A stretch of DNA of 64,000 nucleotides, taken from NCBI RefSeq assembly GCF_963169125.1, contig NC_084794.1:108848358-108912357 (forward strand), written 5' to 3'. Below, in pieces: positions 1 to 9,835 of the stretch. The notes under the pieces are model-generated. The model saw only the letters and a list, made by a program, of their open reading frames with translations, was not told the DNA's origin and did not search any database. The position numbers were made by a program, and so were the translations under genes. The DNA comes from Humulus lupulus. Taxonomy: Eukaryota; Streptophyta; Magnoliopsida; Rosales; Cannabaceae. Position 1 is the stretch's first letter. Each line of letters starts with the position of its first letter.

Positions 1-102
1 AAATTAGCCTGTTAGGCATGTGTTTTACAGCTGGGAGGACTATCTCCATATTTTACATTTTTGCTACGTCCACCAAGGACTTTCGACTAGATAGTCCGGG
101 GC

Positions 103-1245
103 TTACTGATAGTAACGGCGGAGGTGCTCCGCGTTCCAGGCGCGCGGGACTTTAGATCCGTCGAGTCTCTTTAAGTGATACGTCCCATGGCCCACTTTTT
201 CTTGGACTTCATAGGGGCCTTCCCAGTTGGGTCTGAGGACTCCCACTCCCGGATCCTGCGTTGCAGGAAATACTCTCCGTAGGACAAGGTCCCCAACTTC
301 GAATGTACGGCTCTTGACTCTTGAGTTGAAGTGTCGGGCTATCTTGCCTTGGTACATTTTGAGTTGGACCTGTGACTGCTCCCGGAGCTCTTCGATCATG
401 TCCAGGGACTCCTGGAGAAGGGCGTGGTTCCGGGTAGGGTCGTAGGTGTCCTGCCTGTGAGAGGTGATCATAGTTTCTACTGGGATGACGGCCTCGCAAC
501 CGAAGGTCATGGAGTAAGGTGTGTGCCCTGTCGAAGTTCTCTCTGTTGTGCGATAGGCCCAAAGTACTCGCGGGAGCTCTTCCGGCCAGTGAGCCTTGCA
601 TGCTTGGAGTTTTTTCTTCAACGTGGTCTTTAAAATTTTGTTCACTGCCTCCACTTGCCCATTAGCTTGAGGTCTGGCGACTGCGGAAAAGCTTTTGATG
701 ATTCCATGCGAAGCACAGAAGTTCGTGAAATGTTCACTATCAAATTGCTTCCCGTTGTCGGACACAATTTTACGTGGAAGCCCGAAACGACACACTATAT
801 TCTTGATGACAAAGTCCAGTGCTTTCTTAGACATGACCGTGTTCATAGGTTCAGCTTCAGCCCATTTGGTGAAGTAGTCTATCGCGACTATGGCATACTT
901 CACTCCACCCTTTCCAGTTGGAAGGGAACCTACTAGGTCAATGCCCCAAACGGCGAACGGCCAGGGGCTGGTCATTAAGGTAATTTCTGTAGGCGGCGCT
1001 CGCGGAACCTTGGCGTACCTCTGGCACTGCTCACATTTTCTAACATAATCCACACAATCCTTCTTCATGGTGGGCCAGAAGTATCCTTGACGAAGGATCT
1101 TTTTGGAGAGGCTCAGCCCGGAGGTATGGTCGCCACAGAAGCCTCCGTGAATCTCATGGATGATGGTGCTGATTTCGGTTCCGGAAACACACCTAAGGAA
1201 GGGTATGGAGAACCCCCTGCGGTAAAGCTTTCCATCCATAACCAC
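103..1245 (-). pseudogene. Ty3/gypsy integrase region of broken pol
   Basis: This open stretch of 380 codons is the integrase part of pol. It has an HHCC zinc-binding N-terminus (H33, H40, C71, C74), then the catalytic core with D103 (GIDLVG), D163 (VSDNG) and E199 (NGQVEA), the D-D-35-E arrangement of active integrases. The C-terminal part (FEVGDLVLRR, then NWEGPYEV) resembles the usual gypsy integrase tail. The integrase itself looks complete. It is in the same reading frame as the RT/RNase H stretch upstream and is separated from it only by a TAG at 1336-1338. The first Met used here is internal to the polyprotein and is not a true start. Integrase would insert the element cDNA into the nuclear genome. 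Confidence 0.9.
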
Positions 1246-1335
1246 GTATCGGGGAGCCTGATATTGGAGCTTTCTTGCGTCAGCTTTATCAGTGGGGAGC
1301 TCTCCGATGGTGAGAAATATGAGGATGGGCCCTAT

Positions 1336-4300
1336 CTAGGAATGGGAATGGTCGATGATGGCATTTACCCTCTGTGTCTCAGTACTAGGTGCTTCTAAGT
1401 GCCCGATGGGCACTAGGCCATATTGTTCAATCTCCGGGTCTGTTGCAAGCTTGGCCAGTGTGTCCGCGAGTGAATTCTGGTCCCGGGGGACCCGGCGGAT
1501 TTGGTAGCCTTTGAAATGCTGCAGGAGGCCGCGGGAGAGAGACACGTAAGCAGCCATTTTTTCGCCTTTCGTCTGGTATTCTCCGGATATTTGGTTTACC
1601 ACAAGTAGGGAGCCGCTGTATACTTCGATTTTTTGGGCTCCGACTTCTCTGGCCAGTTGTAATCTAGCTAGCATGGCTTCGTGTTCTGCCTCGTTGTTGG
1701 ATGCTGGGAACGCGAAACGAATGGCGCTCTGGAGCTGATGTCCTTGGGGAGAAATTAGGATAACCCCTGCTCCAGCTCCTTTTTCATTTGAGGCTCCGTC
1801 TACATAGACCTTCCATGTGGGAAGTTCCGGGACAGGATCTTCCGGGAGGTCATTCATTCCTGAGCATTCCACAATAAAGTCTGCAAGAGCTTGACCTTTT
1901 ATGGAAACACGTGGCTGGTAGTGGATGTCAAACTGGCTCAGTTCCATGGCCCATTTAAGTAATCTGCCAGAAGACTCGGGCTTCTGCAGGACTTGCCAAA
2001 GAGGGTGGTTAGTGAGTACTCTGATGGTGTACGCCTGGAAATAGGGCCTTAGCTTCCGCGAAGCGATTAGCAAGCAGAGGGAGAGTTTTTCGATCATTGT
2101 ATATCTGGACTCGGCGTCCAGTAACCTCTTGCTCACGTAATACACAGGGAGTTGGAGACGGCCGTCTTCCCGGACGAGAGCGGCACTTACGGCATGCTTT
2201 GTCACAGCTAAGTACAAGAACAACGCCTCTCCTTCGACAGGTTTGGACAGAATGGGAGCTCGAGTTAGATGTTCCTTGAGGTGTTGGAAGGCTGCTTCGC
2301 ATTCGGGGGTCCACTCGAACCTCTTGTTTCCTCGCAACACATTGAAGAAGGGGACACATTTGTCAGTGGCCTTAGATACGAAGCGGCTGAGAGCAGCTAT
2401 CCTTCCGGTAACGCTTTGGACATCCTTATGCTTTCGGGGAGAAGGCATATCTATGAACGCTTTAATTTTCTCAGGGTTGGCCTCCACTCCGCGGGAGCTG
2501 ACAATGAAACCGAGGAACTTCCCAGACGAGACCCCGAAAGTACATTTCTTCGGATTCAGCTTCATTCCATACTTTCGGATCACGGCGAAAGCTTCCTCAA
2601 GGTCGTCACTGTGGTCCCCGGAGGTCTTGGATTTCACCAACATGTCGTCTACATACACCTCCATGTTCCTCCCCAGCTGATCCTTGAACATCTTGTTTAC
2701 TAGACGCTGGTATGTCGCCCCAGCATTCTTCAAACCAAAAGGAATGACCACGTAACTGTAGACACCCTTGTCCGTGAGGAAGCTGGTGTGTTCCTGGTCC
2801 GCGACATGCATCTTGATCTGGTTGTATCCAGAGTATGCATCCATGAAGGATAAGAGTTCATACCCGGAAGTAGCGTCTACCATCTGGTCGATTCGCGGAA
2901 GAGGGAAACAGTCTTTTGGGCAGGCTTTGTTCAAGTCCGTGAAGTCAATACACATTCTCCAGGATCCATCGGGTTTCGGGACCAGAACCGGGTTGGCCAA
3001 CCACACAGGATAGAGTGACTCCTGGAGAAAGCCTATGGACATCAGCTTGTCCACTTCAGCTTTGACTGCTTCGGCCCTTACTGGGTCTAACGGCCTCCTC
3101 TTTTGGCGAACTGGAGTTGCAGATGGGTCTATGTTGAGTGCGTGGCACGCAACATTAGGATTAATCCCCGTCATATCAGCGTGGCACCATGCCAGGATAT
3201 CCTGATTATTCTTCACAGTGGCCACGATCTTTTCTCGAATGGCCGATGGAAGGTTTTTCCCCACCTGAATGACTTTGGTGGGATCTTCCGAGTTGAGGAT
3301 CACCTCTTCGACTTCCTCCATCGGCTCTATCGCCCTCTCGACCCCCACTCTAGGGTCGAGTTCGTCAACGTATGCCCCTTGGGCACCCCCAGTCTCTGGT
3401 AAATCCTCTGCCAAAGGTGTGGCAACAATCGCCTCCTGGACCGTGTAGATTGATCGGACGGAGACGTTATAACAGCTTCGTGCACTTCGTTGGTCTCCCC
3501 GGAGGGTGCCGATGCGCCCGTTGTCGCATGGAAACTTCAAACATAAGTGGCGTATCGAGGTTATGGCCCCAACATCGATTAGGACCGGTCGGCCTAGGAT
3601 GGCATTATACGTCGTGGGGCAGTCGACCACCACGAATGTGCAGTGCTTGAAGGCACAAGCGTCGCTGTCTCCTCTCAGGGTGACTGGAAGTTGAATTTTG
3701 CCTAAGGGCATGAGTGCATCCCCATTGAACCCCTGAAGCTGGATGGGGCATGGGATCAAATCTGTCTCGGTTAATCCGATCGCGTGGAAGGCAGCTTTGA
3801 AGAGGATGTTGACGGAGCTTCCATTATCGACTAGGATCCGTGACACCTTCTTATTGGCGATCTGGGCTTCCACGACGAGGGGATCGTTGTGGGGGAAGTG
3901 CACATGTCGGGCGTCATCTTCCGTGAAGGTGATGGGAAGATCCATCATTCGGGGACGCTGAGCAGGTGACTGAACCAAGGTGCACATCTCCCCGGTGTGT
4001 TCTAACTCCCTCAAGTACCTTTTCTGGGAGTTGCGGGTGCTTCCGGCAAGGTGCGGTCCTCCGGAAATGGTGGCCACGTGTCCGTCAACGGGTGGCAGAG
4101 CAAGGCCAGGCAGATATGGTTTTCCGGGTCCTGGAGTCAACATGGAAATGGGTGCCGGAGAGGTCGGAGAAGGAAGCGCTGGGAACTGAGATCCAGGAGC
4201 TTGGGGGTGACCGGCTCCAGGAGCGCTAGCGGTCCCCCTCTGTCCCAGAGAGTACGCAGCTCCGTGAACTACTCCCTGTCCGGGATAGATTATGGGTATC

Positions 4301-4446
4301 CTCACCCATTGACCGAGTTGTCCCGCTCTTGCCAGGGACTCGATCTCATCCTTCAGCTGAAGGCATTCGTTTGTGGTGTTCCCCACGTCTCCGTGGAATT
4401 CACATCTCTTATTGGAGTCTCGCGGACGCCTTCCTCCGTGAGACAC
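1336..4446 (-). pseudogene. Tat gypsy protease, reverse transcriptase, RNase H and second RNase H
   Basis: The stretch of 1036 codons begins with a degenerate zinc knuckle (C15, H18, C28; the usual second His is Asn). Next is an aspartic protease with motif DNGSS (D207), a DTG variant. RT follows with YVDD at 598-601, then native RNase H around 735-860. A second, archaeal-type RNase H starts near 878 with D883, E921 and D995 present, but the expected third acidic residue (SDS in relatives) is Gly945 (motif YSGS), so this domain is probably inactive. A TAG at 1336-1338 cuts it from the integrase. The upstream gag reads in another frame and overlaps by 94 bases, so a frameshift lies near 4440. 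Domain identity is clear; the function of this copy is lost. Confidence 0.92.
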
Positions 4447-5732
4447 TTTCGGGGCTTCCGGTAGTTGACCATATTACAGGTCGCCCGATAGACGTTCTCT
4501 CGCGAGTCTATCAAACTGGTGTACTCCGTGAACTTGGGCTCATAGTTCTTCCGGGGTTTCTTTGAATGGTCCCCCCGGTTGGAGTTTCTTCCGCCTCGTT
4601 TATTCCGCGATTGGCTCAGATTTTGTTCTGGGCCTTCCGCTTGCGGTTGCGACGGGCCGGGAGCGATACTACATCCGGTTGGTACAGCTCCGTACCCAGA
4701 GAAATGGGTTGGACTCGGCATCTGAGCAGACGCGGAAGGTCCATACACGCTTGGAGTGAACTGGGCTCCTGGAAGCGTGAGGGCTGGCGCGGGAGCTTGC
4801 GAAGCAAAGCTAGGTGCAGTCACGGAGGGCGTCGGAGTTGGGGGAACTCCAAAGGCCTGTTGGTAGGCATCTTCAAGGTTGATGATTCCTTGAGCTTTTG
4901 ATATGAATTCGGACAGAGTTTCTGCTCGCCTCCTTTGCATTTCTCCCCATAGCAGGGAGCCGACGGTAAGCCCCGATTGAAGGGCGATCAGCTTCATGTC
5001 ATCACTGACCTTGGTCTTAGCAGCAGCTTCCATCATTCTTTGAATGAAAGCTTTGAGGCTCTTATTGGGTAGCTGCTTGATGTTGGTTAAGGAACCAACC
5101 TCCATGTCGTGGTCCCGGGCAGCAATGAACTGCCTCCTGAATGCGGACTGTAGCTCCTTCCAACTGTGGATGGATCCGGGAGCTAATCTTTTCCACCAGT
5201 CCTCCGCGGACTTGGTAAGGGTGAGTGAGAAGCACATGCATTTGGCATCCTCACTGACGCGCGCCACTTGCATCATCTTGTTGTATTTAGCTAGATGGGT
5301 GCGCGGGTCTGTCCTCCCCTCATATAATTCTATGTGAGGCATTTTGAAGTTCTCCGGGAGGGGCGTTTCCGCGATCCTCTGAATACATGGTTCCGGGTCT
5401 TCTTCCTCAGAGTCTGACAGGGCCCCACTTTGCTTCCGGACCAGCTTGGTTAAGGCAGCGATCTGTTCCTCGAGCCTCTTTGTATCGCTCTCCGGGAGGT
5501 CACATCCCCAGAGCTTGTCGTTGAGATGATTTCGCAGGTCATCTCCGCGAGGACGGGCCTTTTCTCCTTTGGCCTTTTCATACTTGGCCTCCAACTTTTT
5601 TCTTAGGTCCACCGTGGACCAGCTATCTTCGGAGTGCGTGTCCGCAGCCCGACCGTCCTGGTTGACGGAATCACTGGGGCGGTTGTTCCTTCCCCTAGGC
5701 CTGGGTGCCTTAGCACCGGGCCCTTTAGGCAC
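4353..5732 (-). pseudogene. Tat gypsy gag, main capsid part
   Basis: The gag core (459 codons) contains the plant retrotransposon gag domain, recognisable by the phrases [27 protein letters not shown] and RQFIAARDH between about residues 130 and 215. A Pro/Ala/Gln-rich linker follows, then a basic stretch near 375-400. Gag forms the virus-like particle that packages element RNA. Its C-terminus runs into the pol frame through a 94-base overlap: the zinc knuckle expected at the end of gag is read in the pol frame, so an indel near 4440-4450 is more likely than programmed shifting; no standard slippery heptamer is visible. The N-terminal part of gag is in another frame at 5767-6357. Confidence 0.88.
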
Positions 5733-5766
5733 AGAGTGTCCCCTTGGGGCTGAAGGACGTCTGGGC

Positions 5767-6357
5767 TTAGGAGTGCCAGAGACCTTCTGCGCGCGGGGGG
5801 GGGGGGCAGTCGGCCTGGTGATTCACGCCTTTAGGAGGTGCAGGGGCGTTAGTGCGCACAGGCTCCCCAACTTTTTCTTTGCCCTTGTTAGGGGCGGTTT
5901 TGGATGGTCCAGCAGCGGCGGGATCCGGCATGGTGGCATCAGCACCACCTAAAACAGGGGCGTCCTCGTCCGAGTCGCCTAGATCTCCGAACTTGCTTTG
6001 GAGGCGCTCCATCATGCGCTGCATTTTTTCGGAGACACGCTCCTGCTCAGCAAGCTTGGCCTTAGTGGCCCCCAGTTCTTCGGCTACTTGGACCAGTTCT
6101 GGATCCTTCTCGTAGTAGTAGCCGTCTTTGTAGTAACCGTCTCGGACATACTCTTCTTCGTTTTCTAAGTATGTCGTATCTTCAGTACTGACCCGATCCT
6201 GGCGGGATGTCGGGTCTTCACCTTGGTTGTCCGAGTCATGGGTACTTTCTCCTTCGGTCTGGGCTGCCGAGGGTTCATTTTGTACCGCATCTTCCATCAT
6301 GGTATCGGGGTTGACCCTAGCATTCTTGTCAACCGCGGATTTTCTCGTAGTCACCAT
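5767..6357 (-). pseudogene. Tat gypsy gag, N-terminal part, frameshifted
   Basis: This 196-codon stretch starts with a plausible real ATG at 6357, about 65 bases inside the 5' LTR edge, and is acidic with a predicted coiled coil around residues 88-125 (repeating E/K/L/M pattern). It reads into a run of 12 G on the plus strand (5795-5806) and then ends at 5767, while the rest of gag continues in another frame from 5732. The homopolymer is the obvious place for the frameshift, either as a real slippage mutation or as a sequencing error. The other Tat element in this window has a similar coiled-coil gag start at 59332. Confidence 0.8.
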
Positions 6358-6401
6358 CTTTTCAGTACGCAGAAAAAGAGCTGACTAACAACTCCCTACA
6401 G

Positions 6402-6422
6402 CTCTCAATGAAAGCACCAAAA
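6402..6422 (-). other. Primer-binding region of the left Tat element
   Basis: Directly inside the LTR edge the minus strand reads TTTTGGTGCTTTCATTGAG. The plus-strand Tat element at 59282 has nearly the same words (TTTCGGTGCTTTCGTTGAG) right after its LTR, so this is the shared minus-strand primer site of the family. The priming tRNA cannot be named from the sequence alone. Confidence 0.65.
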
Positions 6423-7313
6423 TGTTTACCGAGTTTTTCGGAAACGAATACAAACAAAATAAAAAAAAAGATAAGAACTGTAGAAGTGCAGAAATATAAA
6501 TAGACAAATAGGTTTTTTACGTGGTTCAGGCGTTAACGAGCCCTAGTCCACGAGTCGATGTTATTATACTTGTAGAGAATTACAGTAAAATGGCTGGTGT
6601 ACAGGAACCTCACAAACTCACAGTGTTTCTCTCGAGTTCTCTAGAAGAAGACGAAGCTAGAGAGATTTTTGCAGAGTTCTTGCTATCTAATCTCTTCTTT
6701 TTCCCCTCCTATTGCAAAATGAGGAGGTCTTTATAGCTAGAGTTTTGGATTAGGGTTTTACTCTGCCCCCATGAGTCTTAATTACACCAGCCATAAATAG
6801 GGGATACAATTACCGTAGTCGCCTGGCTACCAGGCTCTATGTGGGTATATTTACATGAAAGTATGGGGAATGCACAAAGGCAGCTGTCTTTTCCAGGCTA
6901 TCAGCGGAACAGTAGGCGAAATGGTACTTTTAGGCGTGCTGGGATGTGTGCGGCCTCGACCTGTCGGGCGTGTCAGGCGGGATCTTGTGTCAGGTGGATG
7001 TCGTTCCAACTATGCCTCCTCCATGACTCGACCGCTTGGTCTTCTTCCGTGCGAGGCACGGAACTGTATCCGCGAAGGTAACCTGAAGAGCTTCTCCTGG
7101 AAGGACCTTCCCCGAAGGATACCCCTTCGGGAGTCCGGGAGAATTGACGAGCTTCCGCGTCGCGGTTGCTTGAAAGAGTATGCTGGACACTAAACGGGAG
7201 AGGCGAAGCCTTTCTGTCCATCCGCGAGCTCTGGTCACCTTTCGTGAAAGACTTTGATAATTCTGCTTCCCCGAGGCTATCCATCTAAACGCTATCCGGA
7301 AATCTGGATAACA
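6423..7313 (-). repeat. 5' LTR of the left Tat element
   Basis: The LTR runs from TGTTTACC (plus strand 6423) to GATAACA (ending 7313), giving TG..CA ends with short TGTT/AACA inverted termini, 891 bp. The left edge is fixed by the primer-binding region and the right edge by the resumption of Athila gag sequence. A minus-strand TATA candidate (CTATAAAG, plus 6729-6736) is a plausible promoter core. The second LTR is outside the window, so length and age cannot be verified. Confidence 0.75.
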
Positions 7314-7890
7314 GTCATCATCATGGTATAGAGAAGTGGATGCTGATTCACAATTTTTATAATGGGTTGAATATACTACTCGTACAATAATTGATGCAAC
7401 AACAGGGGGTGCGTTCATGAGCAAGAGTGCTAATGAAGTATACAAATTACTGGAAGAGATGGCCATGAACAACTACTAGTAGCCTACTAAGAGGGGGTAG
7501 ACAAAGAAGGTGGCTGGTATGATCGAATTAGATTCTATCTCAATGCTTACAGCCCAAGTGGCAGCCTTAACAGAACAATTATAACAGAGCAACTTGCATC
7601 TCAAGCCATGCAAGTACAAAATATATGTGAGGCATGTGGGAGTACCCATCCTTTAAATCAGTGCCTTGCCCTGGATATGAATAATATGCCCAGGGAACAA
7701 GTGCAAGCCATAGGGAATTTCCAATGGCCAACCAATAACCCCTTTACAATGTCATACAACCAAGGGTTGAGGAACCACCCTAAATTTTCATGGACGAATA
7801 ACCAAGTCGCATAACAACCTTTCCCTCAAAATCAGCAACAATTCCCACCTTCACAACCACAACAGTCTTTCCAACAACCTTCTGGATTGA
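7314..7890 (+). pseudogene. Athila-type gag relic
   Basis: Plus-strand translation gives TTRTIIDATTGGAFMSKSAN, then LLEEMAMNN, an alanine/threonine spacer, and a CX2C zinc-knuckle-like CEACGSTHPLNQC (in the open stretch 7608-7814). The same blocks occur in the Athila gag copies at 49275-49808 and 56980-57243. Stops and a frameshift break it (for example near 7480 and 7581), and a stop at 7812-7814 precedes a Gln/Pro-rich tail. The left side was cut by insertion of the Tat element at 7313, and the right side ends near 7890 where LTR-like DNA begins. It is a dead fragment. Confidence 0.8.
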
Positions 7891-7892
7891 AT

Positions 7893-8382
7893 GCGTGCAT
7901 GAGTAGGGTTATTACTGCTAGGCATGCTAATTATGATTTTGTGATTTGATGATTTACTACTTATGAGCATGATTATGTTTTCTTGCTGAGCCTCGACTCA
8001 TAGGTGCAAAATGGTGTAGGTAAAGGAAAATAAATGTTGGACCAACCATGAATTGGAGAGTTTTAGGGGCAAGGTGTACATATGTGGCCTGCTTGACCGC
8101 CACGGCCGAGGCTATCAGTTGGAACTAGGGTTGGATCCTGATTTTATGCTTAGGCTAGCTTTTGTATTCATTTTGAGTCTGTAACAGTTTCAAAATCTGT
8201 TATGATCTCATCTATTGAACTCAAACTCTTTTAATGAAATGGTTGACTTTTGACAAAAAAATTTAGTACATAAACCTGGTGTTAGTTTCAATTACACATT
8301 TTAAGTCCAAATAACTCGTTTAGTGAGTTAATCACTATTTCAATTACACAGTGTAACGGCCCTAGATTAGAGAGACGTTACA
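7893..8382 (+). repeat. Truncated LTR fragment, probably Tekay-like gypsy
   Basis: The block holds the words CTTGACCGCCACGGCCGAGG and GGAACTAGGGTT and ends in GAGACGTTACA. I recall such sequence from plant gypsy LTRs whose 3' end is CGTTACA, and the solo LTR at 40078-42023 also ends CGTTACA on its own strand. The 5' part is missing and no internal region follows. The family name is from memory and uncertain. Confidence 0.45.
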
Positions 8383-9729
8383 CAACGTAAGACTCCCTCT
8401 TAAAATATTGTCTCAATCTTGTTGTACTCTTTATTAAGAATTTGGTTATAATGAAACAATGAATCTCTTGAACTCCCTTCAAAGATTAGTGAGTGCTCTT
8501 TTCCTCCCGAAATGAGACTTGATGAAATCTTCTCCTAGAGATCCTTAGGAACATGTTCACAAGAAACACAACATGTTACAAAGAACAAGATAGATACATA
8601 GAAAAGTACACTCGACACAACCACAAAGATTAAGGTTAACAACCTAATCTTTTCAAAGAAAAACTCCTCAAGAAATTAACAACAAGTGTTTTCAAATTCA
8701 AAATGGAAAAGATGATTTTTCCAAAGGTCTTGGCAAGGTATTTATAGTTGAGAAAAACGTCCAAGGCGAGCTCTTCAGAAATATTGCAATTAATACAAGA
8801 ACATTTGTAAATTTCTTTGATTGAAAAAATCTGCTAGCCATGTTGTTTCTATTCCGACAATACAGGAAACTGTTGAGTCATCATGATTATCGATCTTTAC
8901 TGGCTATACAAAATTTGATCATTTTTCTTGACCAAGTTCATTTTCGAATCTTTTTTTATCTAGAATTGTTCAATTCCTTAACATACTCAGTCATAATAAG
9001 TAAAATATATTATCCTTATCACGAGATAAGATATGTGGCTTTTCAAGAGCTTTTACAATCTATTTATAGTTGTGTGTTCGTTCAGAAGATGCTCTCTTGT
9101 AATTTGGAGCAATAATAAAATGATTTATGAATTTCTTTATAAGGAAAAAATATGTTAGTCTGTCTCATTCTGTTGTAACAGTCTGAGCATTCATCTAGAT
9201 AATTTCTGTACCTTGGCAGATTTAAGTCTAGATTTATTTGAAAAAATCAATCATAACCAAATTATTTTTATTATAAAAATATTTGATTTAATATGCACGA
9301 AATGAATATAATAAAAGCATATCTTCAAAGACTTTAATTACCATATCAAAAAAATAATATTTTTTAGATAATGATAAAGGCTCAAATTTTTACAACTCAA
9401 ATGAGTCAGCCACAATTAGAATTTTATTCAAAGAAATCACGATTAAATATAATGAATGTTCTAAAAAATATTTGTCAAAGAAGGTTTTAACAAAACGTAT
9501 GGAACTGAGGGAGGTAAAGACTGGTTGAGTAATGTTTGATATATTAAGAACCAATTAAACCTAACTTATTCTCGTACTTTCTGGTTTCAGTGGACGTGAA
9601 GGCACCCCTCATGCCTTTCTTTTCACCATATTTAAAAAAGCATTACTCATTTATATTATTTTATAATGTTAGGCTTGATTTTGGCCATTATTTATTAAAA
9701 AAATGAGAAAAAGCAAAGGCAGAAAGGGC
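8383..9729. other. Intergenic DNA upstream of the kelch gene
   Basis: No supported gene. A minus-strand TATA-like word CTATAAATACC (plus 8737-8747) suggests the remains of a minus-oriented LTR in roughly 8400-8900, but no matching partner was seen. The 91-codon open stretch at 8840-9115 has no recognisable domain and a composition like its AT-rich surroundings. Confidence 0.4.
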
Positions 9730-9737
9730 TATAAAAT
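9730..9737 (+). promoter_or_regulatory. TATA box of the kelch gene
   Basis: TATAAAAT lies within GGGCTATAAAATAGAGG, 99 bases before the ATG at 9836. This is the normal plant spacing for a leader of roughly 70 bases. Confidence 0.65.
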
Positions 9738-9835
9738 AGAGGGTACAGACGGAGATAGTAGTGGAGTCAGCTCCTCATTGTGAGAACTGAGAACTGAGAC
9801 TTCTTTTGTTGAATTCAGATTTAGTAGAGGCAGCC

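Larger units (their letters stand above)
1..7313 (-). mobile_element. Tat-lineage Ty3/gypsy retrotransposon, 3' end off the window
   Basis: Read on the minus strand the order is 5' LTR (7313-6423), primer-binding region, gag, protease, reverse transcriptase, RNase H, a second RNase H-like domain, integrase. RT before integrase is the Ty3/gypsy order, and the extra RNase H after the native one is a mark of the plant Tat clade. Sequence 1-102 lies past the integrase stop and holds no recognisable gene; the 3' LTR must lie left of the window. Coding capacity is broken by two frameshifts and one stop, so the copy is not autonomous. It is inserted into an Athila-type gag relic that resumes at 7314. 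Confidence 0.9.

Noticed and set aside
4353..4446. Programmed -1 frameshift between gag and pol in the left Tat element
   Set aside because: No slippery heptamer seen at the overlap, and the zinc knuckle belonging to gag is on the pol side; a one-base indel is simpler.
6973..7472. Minus-strand open frames over the Tat LTR
   Set aside because: They run across the LTR/Athila junction and have no domain; LTRs do not code here.
8840..9115. 91-codon plus-strand open frame
   Set aside because: No recognisable domain, AT-rich, no matching promoter or splice context.
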